A stretch of DNA of 64,000 nt, taken from contig CATOMC010000002.1 in NCBI GenBank assembly GCA_951801245.1, forward strand, positions 131,724 to 195,723. Reading direction: 5' to 3'. The notes under the pieces are model-generated. The model was not told where the DNA came from, made no database searches, and was given only the letters and a program-made list of their open reading frames with translations. The DNA is from an uncultured Lachnospiraceae bacterium. Lineage in GTDB: Bacteria > Bacillota_A > Clostridia > Lachnospirales > Lachnospiraceae. Positions 51,884-61,059 of the stretch are shown in pieces (position 1 is the stretch's first letter; each line of letters begins with the position of its first letter). The translations under genes were made by a program, and so were the position numbers.

Positions 51884-53622
51884 TGCAAGCAAAAGAAAGA
51901 ATACGATATGGTGAACGCAAAAGTATAAGACCGAGTCTGACGGCCCTGTTGATGTGGGTATTTGCAGCGGTTGTTTTGAACGGATGTGGTGAAGAAGAAA
52001 TTCCTGTCAGTTCTGAGAGGGTTGAGACGGAAGGGGCGATCGTGCCTGGAGAGGAAATCGATATAGAAAGGCTGACCAGGGGAGAAGTGACACTAAGTGC
52101 TTCCAAGTTATCTGATTATGCATCTGATGCAGAGTTGTTTTATGAAGATTCCACAGGCAAAATGGAATATTCCATGGTCATGCCCCAGATACCGGGGAGT
52201 GATGATGCCTATTTGTATCTGTTTCATGAAGCGTGTTATGACGATGGTGTTTTGAACGGGGAGCCGGTTGCTTTTAAGGCCAAAAGAAGATACTGGAAGA
52301 TTAGATTTGCCTATCAGGAGGAGTATCTTTTTGACCAGTTTATTCCGGCCCTTTTAATAAACGGAGAGTACGTACCCATAGGGAATGGTGTCTATCTGCT
52401 CAATCCGGAGGAACTGGCTGAGAATCAGGAAGAATATCCGGATGTGGGGTCCAAAAAGGGACTGCTGTTAGATCCTACCATGCTTAAGACTACGGAACTG
52501 ACAGATCTTGGCGTAAAACACGCCATTTATAATATCCCATTGTCCCATATCATGGGAGAGACGACCAATCCGTTTCTGCCAACCATTGAATATGAATATG
52601 AAGGGACTACCTATCTCTTTAACGGAGCGGCCATCAATGGCTATGATGAGTTGTTTACGTATCTGGAGGAGTTGGGCATGTGCACCACGGCAGTGGTGTT
52701 AAATGACTGGAATGACGACCATCCGGAGCTGATTCATCCGGAAGCCAGAGACAAGGACAGCGGGGCTTATTATTATATGTTTAATGCGGCGGACGCAGAG
52801 GGCGTCAAAACCATGGAGGCGGTGGCCAGTTTTCTGGCGGGCCGTTATTCCGGCGGGGAGCATGGCATTGTACATAGCTGGGTGATCGCCAATGAGATCA
52901 ACCAGAATAAACTTTGGAATTATCTGGATACGGTGGATGTAGCCTATTATGCGCAGGAGTTTGAGAGAGGCATGCGTATTTTCTATCAGGCTATTAAGAG
53001 TCAATATGCCAATGCCAGAGTTTATTTCAGTATAGACCATGACTGGAACAGCAATAAGACTGCCAGCCACAAGTATTTTAATGCAAAGGATCTGGTCAGG
53101 GCTTTTAATGATGCAGCACTTGTACATGGTAATTATAACTGGGGTATCGCGATTCATCCTTATCCACAGCCAATGACGCGTGTCAATTACTGGTCCCAGA
53201 GTTATGACAAGACACAGGATGCGGAAATTGTGTCGATCATGAATCTGGGGGTGCTGACAGATTTCTTGAGTCAGGAGAAATATCTGGACACAAACGGTGA
53301 AGTGCGAAGCATTACCATTACGGAACTGGGCTTTTCTTCTAAGTCGGGAGAAAAGCTGCAGGCGGCGGCATTTGCCTACTGTTACTACATTACGGAGGCA
53401 AATCCTTACATAGACGCTTTTATTATGAACCGGCAGACGGATGCACCGGAGGAAGTAAAACAGGGACTTGCCTTCGGTATCTATGAATACGATCATTCCG
53501 AAAAATATATCAAAAATGTATTCCGTTATATCGACACGGACAGAGCGGAAGAGTATACAGATTTCATGTTAAATATATTGGATGTATCAAGCCTCGAAGA
53601 AGCGCTTTCGTGGGCGCAATAA
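51883..53622 (+). CDS. DUF5722-like lipoprotein, glycoside-hydrolase-like fold
   Basis: The ATG at 51883 overlaps the stop of the BMP gene by one base (TGATG), so translation is coupled. The 579-residue protein has a lipobox VVLNGC (Cys about 36) and a TIM-barrel-like domain in its second half: SWVIANEINQNKLW (an N-E pair like the acid/base of clan A hydrolases), WGIAIHPYPQP and ITITELGFSSKSG (a possible nucleophile Glu). This fits DUF5722. An extracellular glycan-active enzyme anchored to the membrane is likely; substrate unknown. Confidence 0.7.
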   Translation: MQAKERIRYGERKSIRPSLTALLMWVFAAVVLNGCGEEEIPVSSERVETEGAIVPGEEIDIERLTRGEVTLSASKLSDYASDAELFYEDSTGKMEYSMVMPQIPGSDDAYLYLFHEACYDDGVLNGEPVAFKAKRRYWKIRFAYQEEYLFDQFIPALLINGEYVPIGNGVYLLNPEELAENQEEYPDVGSKKGLLLDPTMLKTTELTDLGVKHAIYNIPLSHIMGETTNPFLPTIEYEYEGTTYLFNGAAINGYDELFTYLEELGMCTTAVVLNDWNDDHPELIHPEARDKDSGAYYYMFNAADAEGVKTMEAVASFLAGRYSGGEHGIVHSWVIANEINQNKLWNYLDTVDVAYYAQEFERGMRIFYQAIKSQYANARVYFSIDHDWNSNKTASHKYFNAKDLVRAFNDAALVHGNYNWGIAIHPYPQPMTRVNYWSQSYDKTQDAEIVSIMNLGVLTDFLSQEKYLDTNGEVRSITITELGFSSKSGEKLQAAAFAYCYYITEANPYIDAFIMNRQTDAPEEVKQGLAFGIYEYDHSEKYIKNVFRYIDTDRAEEYTDFMLNILDVSSLEEALSWAQ

Positions 53623-53646
53623 AAGCTATTTTGGTAAAAAATTCTG

Positions 53647-53675
53647 TTGTATTCTGCGGTCGATTCGGATATAAT
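53647..53675 (+). promoter_or_regulatory. Promoter of the candidate 6S RNA
   Basis: TTGTAT (53647-53652), 17 bases, TATAAT (53670-53675). The start would be near 53682. Confidence 0.7.
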
Positions 53676-53681
53676 AGAACT

Positions 53682-53870
53682 AACCTGAAATGTGCGACAA
53701 AGTCTTGTAATTTTGAACCTACAGATACTTTAAACGGGATTCCTACATCGTCATATAGATGTCAGGCCTCCAGCCTATAGGCATTACGCAGTGGAAGACA
53801 GAAGTATGATTGCGGTTACCCACCTAGCCTGGCTAGGAGTCAAAATACAAGATCCGGCATTTTGGGGGAG
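53682..53870 (+). ncRNA. ssrS: Candidate 6S RNA
   Basis: A promoter and a terminator bracket about 190 bases with no gene. The two ends pair over a long distance: TCTTGTAATTTTGA (near 53703-53716) with TCAAAATACAAGA (53840-53852), and AAATGTGC with GCATTTT further out. Inside are GAACCTAC...GGGATTCCTACATCG, similar to the central-bubble sequence of Bacillus 6S RNA (GGGTTCCTACGTCGG), and a CCTAGCC/GGCTAGG hairpin near the 3' side as in known 6S RNAs. The rod with a central bubble mimics an open promoter and binds RNA polymerase. Identity rests on structure and remembered motifs. Confidence 0.7.
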
Positions 53871-53883
53871 CACAAAAGATAGA

Positions 53884-53913
53884 AAGCAGCCGTCTCTGAC
53901 GGCTGCTTTTGTT
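53884..53913 (+). terminator. Terminator of the candidate 6S RNA
   Basis: AAGCAGCCGT (53884-53893) pairs with ACGGCTGCTTTT (53899-53910), then GTTC. Confidence 0.85.
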
Positions 53914-53993
53914 CTAATACAAGAAGGCAGCGCATAGGAATAAAAAAGGGTCAGTGCCATGCCGGCACAGGGGATGGGCAGAAAGGTTCTTTT

Positions 53994-56210
53994 ATGAAAT
54001 GGGATGCAAAATGGATGGCGAAATTATCGCTTATTTTTTTCGGGCTGCTTTTTTTGGTCTGTCTGTGGCTGGGGAGAGGACAGGGAAAGAAAGAGGCGCC
54101 GGGGGGAGAGAAAATACCGGTGGAGGATGTGGAGATCCTTCTGGATGCGATTGGTGTGAAAGCGGATCTGGATGACAGGCAGGCACAGGAACCTTATCTG
54201 ACATATCAACAGTACATACAGATTTATGAGCAGTTGGACGCAGCGCAGATCGGGGTGTCGAAATATGAGGGTGATTATGAGCCGGAGCACGCATTTTTAA
54301 AAAAAGACTGGTATGAAGCTTATCGAATCCTTCTTGCACATCTGGATACGGAATCTTCGGTCTGGGAGACTACCGTATTTGTCTTAAAGGTCAATCCCGG
54401 GACAAAGGAGGCATACACAGAGAATGGCGCTATGCAGGGGACATACAAGTATTGTTCCAAAGCCTTTGAAGACAATGCATTCGAGGAGATGAAAGTCTAC
54501 GTGAAGGGAGATCAGCTTCTGACGATTGTGGAAGTACTCCCGGAGGAACATTATCTTGGCAATGTATGGGTCATGGAAGTGACGGAAGACGCGCTTACAT
54601 GCTTTTACCGCCAGGTGGAGTTTCAGGTACCGATGACCCGGGGGAATGTCAGGGATCTGGAGCGGGAACAGGTTGCAGATCTGACGTTTTGGGATGGCCG
54701 GGTGACGGCTGCAAAGGCACATGGAGAGAAGGTGCATGGAAAACTTCTGCGTGTCACGGAGGAAGAGATAGAGATTGAGGGACAAGGGGTGTACCGGATC
54801 TTAGAGGATATGGAAATATACAAACTCTATGGGAAGATGGAGACACTGCGCCGGTCGGATTTGAAGATTGGTTATGCGGATACCGATTTTGTGATCGACA
54901 AGAAAGGAGTCTGTGCCTGTCTCGTTTCCAGATCGGAGAAAGCGGATAAGATCCGTGTCCTTCTTAAGAATGCGTCCACCAACAGCAACTATCACGAGGC
55001 GGTGGATATCCGGGTAGACGGTGAACATGAGCGGGTACAAGCGGATGATATGGAGATCGGCGAGAGAAGAGTTTACCGGAGTGAGAACCTTACGGACAAG
55101 GTCCTTTTGGATATGGAAGGAAGTAGAGCGGACAATAACGCTTATCGGGGGACGATAGAATGTTATCGGGTAAAAGAGGGCATCGCCCTGATCAATGAGC
55201 TTGCGCTGGAAGAGTATCTTTATGCGGTGGTTCCCAGTGAAATGCCGGCTTCCTATCCGCCGGAGGCGCTTAAGGCACAGGCAGTGTGCGCCAGAACATA
55301 CGGGTATCGCTATATACTCCACGCGGGATTGCCACAGTTAGGGGCACATGTGGATAATACGACGGCCTACCAGGTGTATCATAATATAGAGGAAAATGTA
55401 TCCTCTACAACGGCCGTTAAGGAGACGGACGGGATGCTCCTTCTCTATCAGGGGGAACCGGCACAGAATTATTATTATTCGACCTCCTGCGGGTCAGGAA
55501 CAGATGCACAGATCTGGAAAGGCGGAAACGCCCAGGATACTTCTTATATGCGCGCAGGCAGAGTGAGTGATGAGGATACCGGAATAACAGGAGAAGCATT
55601 GAGCCAGGAAGATACGTTCCGCAGCTTCATCAGTACGGTCCATGAGGAGGATTTGGAAAGGGAAGAACCCTGGTACCGTTGGACTTACACGGTGGAGGCA
55701 TTGCAAGAAGATACGCTGCTAACCCGATTGCAGGAGCGGTATCGGGCAGCACCCGAGGCGGTTCTTACGAAAGCGGAGGGCTATTATTATGTGTCGGAAG
55801 AGGTTGAGCGCCTTGGAAAGGTAAAAGAACTGTCGATCATAAGGAGAGGCGCGGGCGGCGTGGCGGATGAACTGCTTATAGAAACGGATCACAATACGAT
55901 CAAAGTAGTGTCAGAGTATAATATACGCTATGTTTTGTGTGACGGACAAAGTACCGTGGTGCGGCAGGATGACAGCACTACGGTGCCCGCGGCACTGCTT
56001 CCCAGCGGCTTTTTTGTACTGGATACTGGCAAAAGAGGCGATAATGTGATAGGATATACGTTGACTGGCGGGGGATATGGCCATGGCGTCGGTATGTCCC
56101 AGAACGGGGCAAAGGCGCTTGGTGAAAAGAATGTTTCCTACGAACAGATTCTTCAATTGTTTTATCCGGGCTGTACACTGTCAGATGCAGGAGTTCTGAG
56201 TGAACAGTGA
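53994..56210 (+). CDS. SpoIID/LytB-domain protein with long N-terminal extension
   Basis: The 738-residue protein has one N-terminal helix (about 8-28), a large region of about 350 residues without a known family, then a SpoIID domain (about 395-735). Its marks are LEEYLYAVVPSEMPASYPPEALKAQAVCARTYGYRY with the catalytic Glu, YYYSTSCGSGT, and the closing GGGYGHGVGMSQNGAKALG. SpoIID enzymes are lytic transglycosylases acting on denuded glycan strands during engulfment. LytB-type relatives act in vegetative cells. AAAGG precedes the ATG. The size is twice that of B. subtilis SpoIID, so a vegetative or accessory role is likely. Confidence 0.85.
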   Translation: MKWDAKWMAKLSLIFFGLLFLVCLWLGRGQGKKEAPGGEKIPVEDVEILLDAIGVKADLDDRQAQEPYLTYQQYIQIYEQLDAAQIGVSKYEGDYEPEHAFLKKDWYEAYRILLAHLDTESSVWETTVFVLKVNPGTKEAYTENGAMQGTYKYCSKAFEDNAFEEMKVYVKGDQLLTIVEVLPEEHYLGNVWVMEVTEDALTCFYRQVEFQVPMTRGNVRDLEREQVADLTFWDGRVTAAKAHGEKVHGKLLRVTEEEIEIEGQGVYRILEDMEIYKLYGKMETLRRSDLKIGYADTDFVIDKKGVCACLVSRSEKADKIRVLLKNASTNSNYHEAVDIRVDGEHERVQADDMEIGERRVYRSENLTDKVLLDMEGSRADNNAYRGTIECYRVKEGIALINELALEEYLYAVVPSEMPASYPPEALKAQAVCARTYGYRYILHAGLPQLGAHVDNTTAYQVYHNIEENVSSTTAVKETDGMLLLYQGEPAQNYYYSTSCGSGTDAQIWKGGNAQDTSYMRAGRVSDEDTGITGEALSQEDTFRSFISTVHEEDLEREEPWYRWTYTVEALQEDTLLTRLQERYRAAPEAVLTKAEGYYYVSEEVERLGKVKELSIIRRGAGGVADELLIETDHNTIKVVSEYNIRYVLCDGQSTVVRQDDSTTVPAALLPSGFFVLDTGKRGDNVIGYTLTGGGYGHGVGMSQNGAKALGEKNVSYEQILQLFYPGCTLSDAGVLSEQ

Positions 56211-56228
56211 GCGATAGTTGGGTGAGGT

Positions 56229-57086
56229 ATGAGGACGATTTACAGACTATACTATATTTTGCGGGATTTTAACTGGCAGATGACGAAAAAGAACATCAGT
56301 GCCTTTGCGGCCAGTACGGCTTTTTTTCTCTTTTTATCCATGATACCGCTTTTGATGGCGCTTTGTGCGATTCTGCCCTATACGGCGCTGACAAAGGAAA
56401 ATCTGCTCAGTGCGATTACACGGTTTACGCCGGATGCTATGGAAGCTATGGTGGTAAGGATTGTGTCGGATGTCTATGCAAGGTCGGCGGGAACGATCAC
56501 GATCTTTGCACTGGTCACAATCTGGTCTGCGGCCAAGGCAATGTTAGCTCTGACCAGGGGGCTGAATGCGGTCAATGATTTCGAAGAGAGACGTAATTAT
56601 TTCGTGCTGCGGGCGATCGCTTGTGTTTATACCGTGATCATTTTAGCCGCAATGCTGGTGGCTTTGTTTGTGATGGTGTTTGGTAATGTGATTGTGGATT
56701 TTTTACTGGCCGATATCCCGCCGCTTCATATTCTGGTAAGCTTTATCATGCATTTTCGCTTCCTAATATCCTGGGTGGTATTGACTTTTATCTTTGCGCT
56801 GATTTATGCGTATGTGCCAAGCAGGAAACTGCGGTTTAAGATACAGATTCCGGGCGCCGCTTTTTCCGCTGTGTTGTGGGGCGCCGCTTCTTACGCTTTT
56901 TCGGTGTACGTGGATAACTTCAATGGATTTGGTACGTATGGAAGTCTGACAACGGTGGTGATTTTGATGCTGTGGTTCTATATGCTGATGTATATTCTGA
57001 TGATCGGAGCACACATCAACCGTTATTTTGGCCCGGTTTATAAATTTCTGTTCGGGTGGCTTGACAAGTCAAAAGAAAGACACTAA
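56229..57086 (+). CDS. YihY/BrkB-family inner-membrane protein
   Basis: The 285-residue protein has six hydrophobic helices and the family marks SAFAASTAFFLFLSMIPLLMA, TIWSAAKAMLALTRGLNAV, and AVLWGAASYAFSVYV...YGSLTTVVILMLWFYM. The family was once called ribonuclease BN by error; its true role is unknown and may be transport. It follows the SpoIID gene by 18 bases, likely one operon. The pheS promoter begins inside its last codons. Confidence 0.9.
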   Translation: MRTIYRLYYILRDFNWQMTKKNISAFAASTAFFLFLSMIPLLMALCAILPYTALTKENLLSAITRFTPDAMEAMVVRIVSDVYARSAGTITIFALVTIWSAAKAMLALTRGLNAVNDFEERRNYFVLRAIACVYTVIILAAMLVALFVMVFGNVIVDFLLADIPPLHILVSFIMHFRFLISWVVLTFIFALIYAYVPSRKLRFKIQIPGAAFSAVLWGAASYAFSVYVDNFNGFGTYGSLTTVVILMLWFYMLMYILMIGAHINRYFGPVYKFLFGWLDKSKERH

Positions 57087-57089
57087 AAT
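57061..57089 (+). promoter_or_regulatory. Promoter of the pheST operon
   Basis: TTGACA (57061-57066), 17 bases, TAAAAT (57084-57089). It lies over the 3' end of the BrkB-family gene. Confidence 0.75.
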
Positions 57090-57095
57090 AGCAAG

Positions 57096-57376
57096 TAGAT
57101 TTTATAGAAGAAAAGCTGTGAAAGTGTCAGTAGGTTACTATTTTCCGCAAGAGAGAGGGAATCGTCGGCTGTAAGTTCCCTTCGGTTCAGATAGATGACC
57201 GAATTTCCCACCGGAGCTTCCTGTGCGAACCATAAAGTAGTGCAGGACGTGCAGGCACGTTACGCCAAATGAAGCGTCTGTTGGAACCAGTGTAAGAGTT
57301 TGCCGGTACAACAGGAATCTGGGTGGTACCGCGGAGATTATTCGTCCCATGTGTTGTAAAACACATGGGATTTTGC
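57096..57376 (+). promoter_or_regulatory. T-box riboswitch leader of pheST
   Basis: The leader has an AGAGAGAGGG stretch and a GGCTGTAAG apical-like element of Stem I, the T-box sequence GGGTGGTACCGCG (57321-57333), and a terminator TCCCATGTGTT/AACACATGGGA plus TTTT (57345-57374). A UUC (Phe) triplet at 57218-57220 is the candidate specifier. Uncharged tRNA-Phe would pair with specifier and T-box and prevent termination, raising PheST when phenylalanine charging is low. Confidence 0.92.
57345..57376 (+). terminator. Regulated terminator of the T-box leader
   Basis: An 11-bp perfect stem with GTAA loop and TTTT; competes with the antiterminator formed by the T-box sequence. Confidence 0.9.
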
Positions 57377-57433
57377 GTGTATAAGCAGAGTCATAAGCCA
57401 GAACAAGATTTATCACGAAAAAGGAGAGCTGCA

Positions 57434-58453
57434 ATGAAGGAAAAGTTAGAACAGATCAAAGCGGAAGCGCTGCGCCAGATTGAGTCCAGCGATGCTTTGG
57501 AAAAACTCAATGAAGTCAGAGTCAACTATCTTGGCAAGAAAGGGGAACTGACGGCAGTCTTAAAAGGCATGAAAGATGTGGCACCGGAAGACCGGCCTAA
57601 AGTCGGACAGCTTGTGAATGAAACCAGGGAAGAGATTGAGAGAGTCCTGGAAGAGTCTGTTAAGAAGATGGAAAAGGCAGTCCGTGAGGCGAAGATGAAG
57701 AAAGAAGTCATCGATGTGACGCTGCCTGCCAAAAAGAATAATGTGGGACACAGACATCCCAATACCATTGCCTTGGAAGAGGTGGAGAGGATCTTTATCG
57801 GTATGGGGTATGAAGTGGTGGAAGGCCCGGATGTGGAGAAGGATTATTATAACTTTGAAGCATTGAATATTCCGGCAGATCATCCGGCCAAAGACGAGCA
57901 GGATACCTTTTATATTACGGGGGATATCCTTCTTAGAACGCAGACCTCTTCCACGCAGGTGCATGAGATGGAGAAAGGAAAGCTGCCAATCCGTATGATC
58001 GCGCCGGGCAGGGTATTTCGGTCCGATGAAGTGGATGCCACCCATTCGCCTTCCTTCCATCAGATAGAAGGTCTGGTGATCGATAAAAATATTACCTTTG
58101 CGGATTTAAAGGGGACTTTGGCAGAGTTTGCAAGAGAACTGTTCGGGGAAGAGACGAAAGTGAAATTCAGACCCCATCACTTCCCGTTCACGGAACCCAG
58201 CGCAGAGATGGATGTGACCTGCTTTAAGTGCGGCGGCACGGGCTGCCGGTTCTGTAAGGGTGAGGGATGGATCGAGATTTTGGGATGCGGTATGGTACAT
58301 CCCCATGTGCTGGAGATGAGCGGCATTGATCCGGAAGAATATACAGGGTTCGCCTTTGGTGTAGGCTTGGAGCGTATTGCGCTGTTAAAGTATGAGATTG
58401 ATGACATGAGGCTGTTGTATGAGAATGACATCCGTTTCCTGAAACAGTTTTAA
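57434..58453 (+). CDS. pheS: Phenylalanyl-tRNA synthetase alpha subunit
   Basis: The start at 57434 follows AAGGAGA; an upstream open frame from 57323 is inside the T-box and rejected. The 339-residue class II synthetase subunit has an N-terminal coiled-coil (1-90), motif 2 around [29 protein letters not shown] (split in the family as motif 2), a Cys-rich turn ([12 protein letters not shown]) typical of Firmicutes PheS, and motif 3 [13 protein letters not shown]. Acts as an alpha2-beta2 tetramer with PheT, encoded next. Confidence 0.97.
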   Translation: MKEKLEQIKAEALRQIESSDALEKLNEVRVNYLGKKGELTAVLKGMKDVAPEDRPKVGQLVNETREEIERVLEESVKKMEKAVREAKMKKEVIDVTLPAKKNNVGHRHPNTIALEEVERIFIGMGYEVVEGPDVEKDYYNFEALNIPADHPAKDEQDTFYITGDILLRTQTSSTQVHEMEKGKLPIRMIAPGRVFRSDEVDATHSPSFHQIEGLVIDKNITFADLKGTLAEFARELFGEETKVKFRPHHFPFTEPSAEMDVTCFKCGGTGCRFCKGEGWIEILGCGMVHPHVLEMSGIDPEEYTGFAFGVGLERIALLKYEIDDMRLLYENDIRFLKQF

Positions 58454-58585
58454 CGTGCAGACACATTCCGTTTCAGGCCAATCAGCCGGTGGAACAGGAG
58501 TATGTCAGTGTACCGGTTTCTTAAAAGGAAAGAAGATGCATTGTCATGGATTCTATATGGAGAAGAAAGGAAAGGTTATTTAAAT

Positions 58586-61006
58586 ATGAATACAGCATTA
58601 TCATGGATTAAAGCGTATGTACCCGATTTAACGTGTACGGATCAGGAATATATGGATGCGATGACATTGTCCGGCACGAAGGTGGAGGGCTATACGAGAC
58701 TCGATAAGAATTTGGAGAAGATTGTTGTCGGACAGATCGAGAAGATCGAGAAACATCCCGATGCAGATAAACTGATCGTCTGTCAGGTGAACATCGGTCA
58801 CGAGGTGATCCAGATTGTCACGGGTGCACCGAATGTAAAAGAAGGCGATAAAGTGCCGGTAGTCTTGGACGGCGGCAAAGTGGCAGGCGGACATGACGGC
58901 GGCCCTCTGCCGGAAGAGGGCATCAAGATTAAAGCAGGAAAGCTGCGCGGTGTACCCTCAAACGGTATGATGTGTTCGATTGAAGAACTTGGTTCCAGTC
59001 GGGATATGTACCCGGAAGCGCCGGAGATGGGGATTTATATTTTCAAAGAGGATGTGCCGGTGGGAGCAGATGCGGTAGAGGTGCTGGGACTGCGGGATAC
59101 CGTATTTGAGTATGAAGTGACGTCAAACCGCGTAGACTGTTATAGTGTGATCGGCATTGCCAGAGAAGCGGCGGCTACGTTCAGAAAGCCCTTTATACTG
59201 CCTGAGGTTGTCGTGAAAGGCAATGAGGAAAAGGTGGAAGACTATATCAGCGTGGAGGTATTGGATCAGGAACTTTGCCCCAGATATTGTGCCAGGGTCT
59301 GCAAGAATATTAAGATAGGCCCTTCACCCGAATGGATGCAGAGACGACTTGCGGCCAGTGGGATCAGACCCATCAACAATCTGGTAGATATTACCAACTA
59401 TGTAATGGAAGAGTATGGACAGCCCATGCATGCGTATGACCTTGATACCATTGCGGGTCACAAGATTATTGTCCGCAGAGCGAAGGACGGCGATGTGTTC
59501 CAGACACTGGACGGGCAGGACAGAGCGATGGATTCCGAGGTGCTGATGATCTGTGATGCAGACAAGGAAGTAGGTATTGCCGGAATCATGGGCGGTGAAA
59601 ACTCCAAGATCAGGGACGATGTGACTACAGTGCTTTTTGAGGCGGCCACATTCAGTGGGGCTAACATCCGTAAGTCTGCGAAACGTGTGGGACTGCGGAC
59701 GGACGCTTCCGGTAAGTTTGAAAAGGGACTGGATCCTCACAATGCAGAGGCTGCCATCAACAGAGCCTGCCAGTTGATCGAGGAGTTCGGCTGCGGCGAG
59801 GTGGTAAGCGGCATGGTGGATGTCTGCGGCAAGATGAAGGAAGAAGTGGTTTTGCCCTTTGAACCGGACCGCTATAATAAGCTGCTTGGTACACAGGTTT
59901 CCAGGGAAGAGATGCTTGCTATTTTCAAAATGATCGAGGTGGAATATGACGAAGCTTCCAACAGTCTGAAAGTGCCGACTTTCCGTCAGGATATTTTGAG
60001 ACAGTGTGATATCGCGGAGGAAGTGGCGAGATTTTATGGCTATGATAAGATTCCCACGACGCTGCCGACCGGTGAGGCGACAACAGGCAAACTGCCTTTC
60101 AAATTACGGATCGAGCAGAAAGCCAGGGATATCGCCGAGTATTGCGGTTTCTCCCAGGGAATGTGTTATTCTTTCGAAAGCCCCAAGGTGTTTGACAAGT
60201 TGCTGTTAGATGCAGAGGATCCGGTCAGAGAGGCCATCACCATCGCCAATCCGCTTGGAGAAGACTTCTCCATTATGCGAACGGTATCTTTAAACGGTAT
60301 GCTCACAAGCCTTGCTACGAATTATAACAGACGCAATAAGGAAGTGCGCCTCTATGAACTGGGAAACATTTATCTGCCGAAAGCTCTGCCCCTGACGGAA
60401 CTGCCAGAAGAGAGAATGCAGTTTACGCTGGGTATGTACGGTGACTGCGATTTCTTTACCATGAAAGGGGTACTGGAAGAGTTCTTTGACAGCATCGGCA
60501 TGAGAAAGAAAGCTTCTTATGATCCCAATGCAGGAAGAAACTACCTGCATCCCGGCAGACAGGCCGACATTTACTATGAGGATACCTTAGTGGGCTATCT
60601 GGGTGAAGTTCATCCCGAGGTATGTGACAATTATGATATGAAGACCAGGGCGTATGTGGCGGTACTTGATATGCCGGCGGTTCTTCCTTTTGCAACCTTT
60701 GACCGTAAGTACGAGGGAATCGCAAAGTATCCTGCGGTACTTCGGGACATCAGTATGGTGGTGCCCAAGGAGATCATGGCGGGACAGATTGAAACGGTCA
60801 TTGCCCAGAGGGGCGGTAAGATTCTGGAAGATTACCAGCTTTTTGATATCTATGAGGGAGATCAGATCAAGAAAGGCTATAAGTCGGTGGCATATTCTAT
60901 CACCTTCCGGGCCAAGGACAGGACACTGGAAGAGGCGGATGTGACTGCGGCCATGAAGAAGATATTGAATGGGCTTGAGAGTATAGGGATTGAACTAAGA
61001 AGCTAA
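58586..61006 (+). CDS. pheT: Phenylalanyl-tRNA synthetase beta subunit
   Basis: The start at 58586 (MNTALSWIKAYVPDL) follows AAAGG; an upstream start at 58502 is not supported. The 806-residue protein has the N-terminal tRNA-binding OB domain (about 40-150), B3/B4 editing region (about 205-385: NRVDCYSVIGIAREAA, SGIRPINNLVDITNYVM), B5 domain (about 405-475), the class-II-like core, and the C-terminal anticodon-binding domain (FATFDRKYEGIAKYPAVLRDIS). Full length. Co-transcribed with pheS. Confidence 0.97.
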   Translation: MNTALSWIKAYVPDLTCTDQEYMDAMTLSGTKVEGYTRLDKNLEKIVVGQIEKIEKHPDADKLIVCQVNIGHEVIQIVTGAPNVKEGDKVPVVLDGGKVAGGHDGGPLPEEGIKIKAGKLRGVPSNGMMCSIEELGSSRDMYPEAPEMGIYIFKEDVPVGADAVEVLGLRDTVFEYEVTSNRVDCYSVIGIAREAAATFRKPFILPEVVVKGNEEKVEDYISVEVLDQELCPRYCARVCKNIKIGPSPEWMQRRLAASGIRPINNLVDITNYVMEEYGQPMHAYDLDTIAGHKIIVRRAKDGDVFQTLDGQDRAMDSEVLMICDADKEVGIAGIMGGENSKIRDDVTTVLFEAATFSGANIRKSAKRVGLRTDASGKFEKGLDPHNAEAAINRACQLIEEFGCGEVVSGMVDVCGKMKEEVVLPFEPDRYNKLLGTQVSREEMLAIFKMIEVEYDEASNSLKVPTFRQDILRQCDIAEEVARFYGYDKIPTTLPTGEATTGKLPFKLRIEQKARDIAEYCGFSQGMCYSFESPKVFDKLLLDAEDPVREAITIANPLGEDFSIMRTVSLNGMLTSLATNYNRRNKEVRLYELGNIYLPKALPLTELPEERMQFTLGMYGDCDFFTMKGVLEEFFDSIGMRKKASYDPNAGRNYLHPGRQADIYYEDTLVGYLGEVHPEVCDNYDMKTRAYVAVLDMPAVLPFATFDRKYEGIAKYPAVLRDISMVVPKEIMAGQIETVIAQRGGKILEDYQLFDIYEGDQIKKGYKSVAYSITFRAKDRTLEEADVTAAMKKILNGLESIGIELRS

Positions 61007-61059
61007 GTCGCTCCCTGCACAACGAGAAATGATATAGTAATATAAGGAGGTTGGTTGTT

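Noticed and set aside
57323..57433. Longer start for pheS
   Set aside because: It would translate the T-box terminator; the ATG at 57434 has AAGGAGA and gives the usual PheS length.
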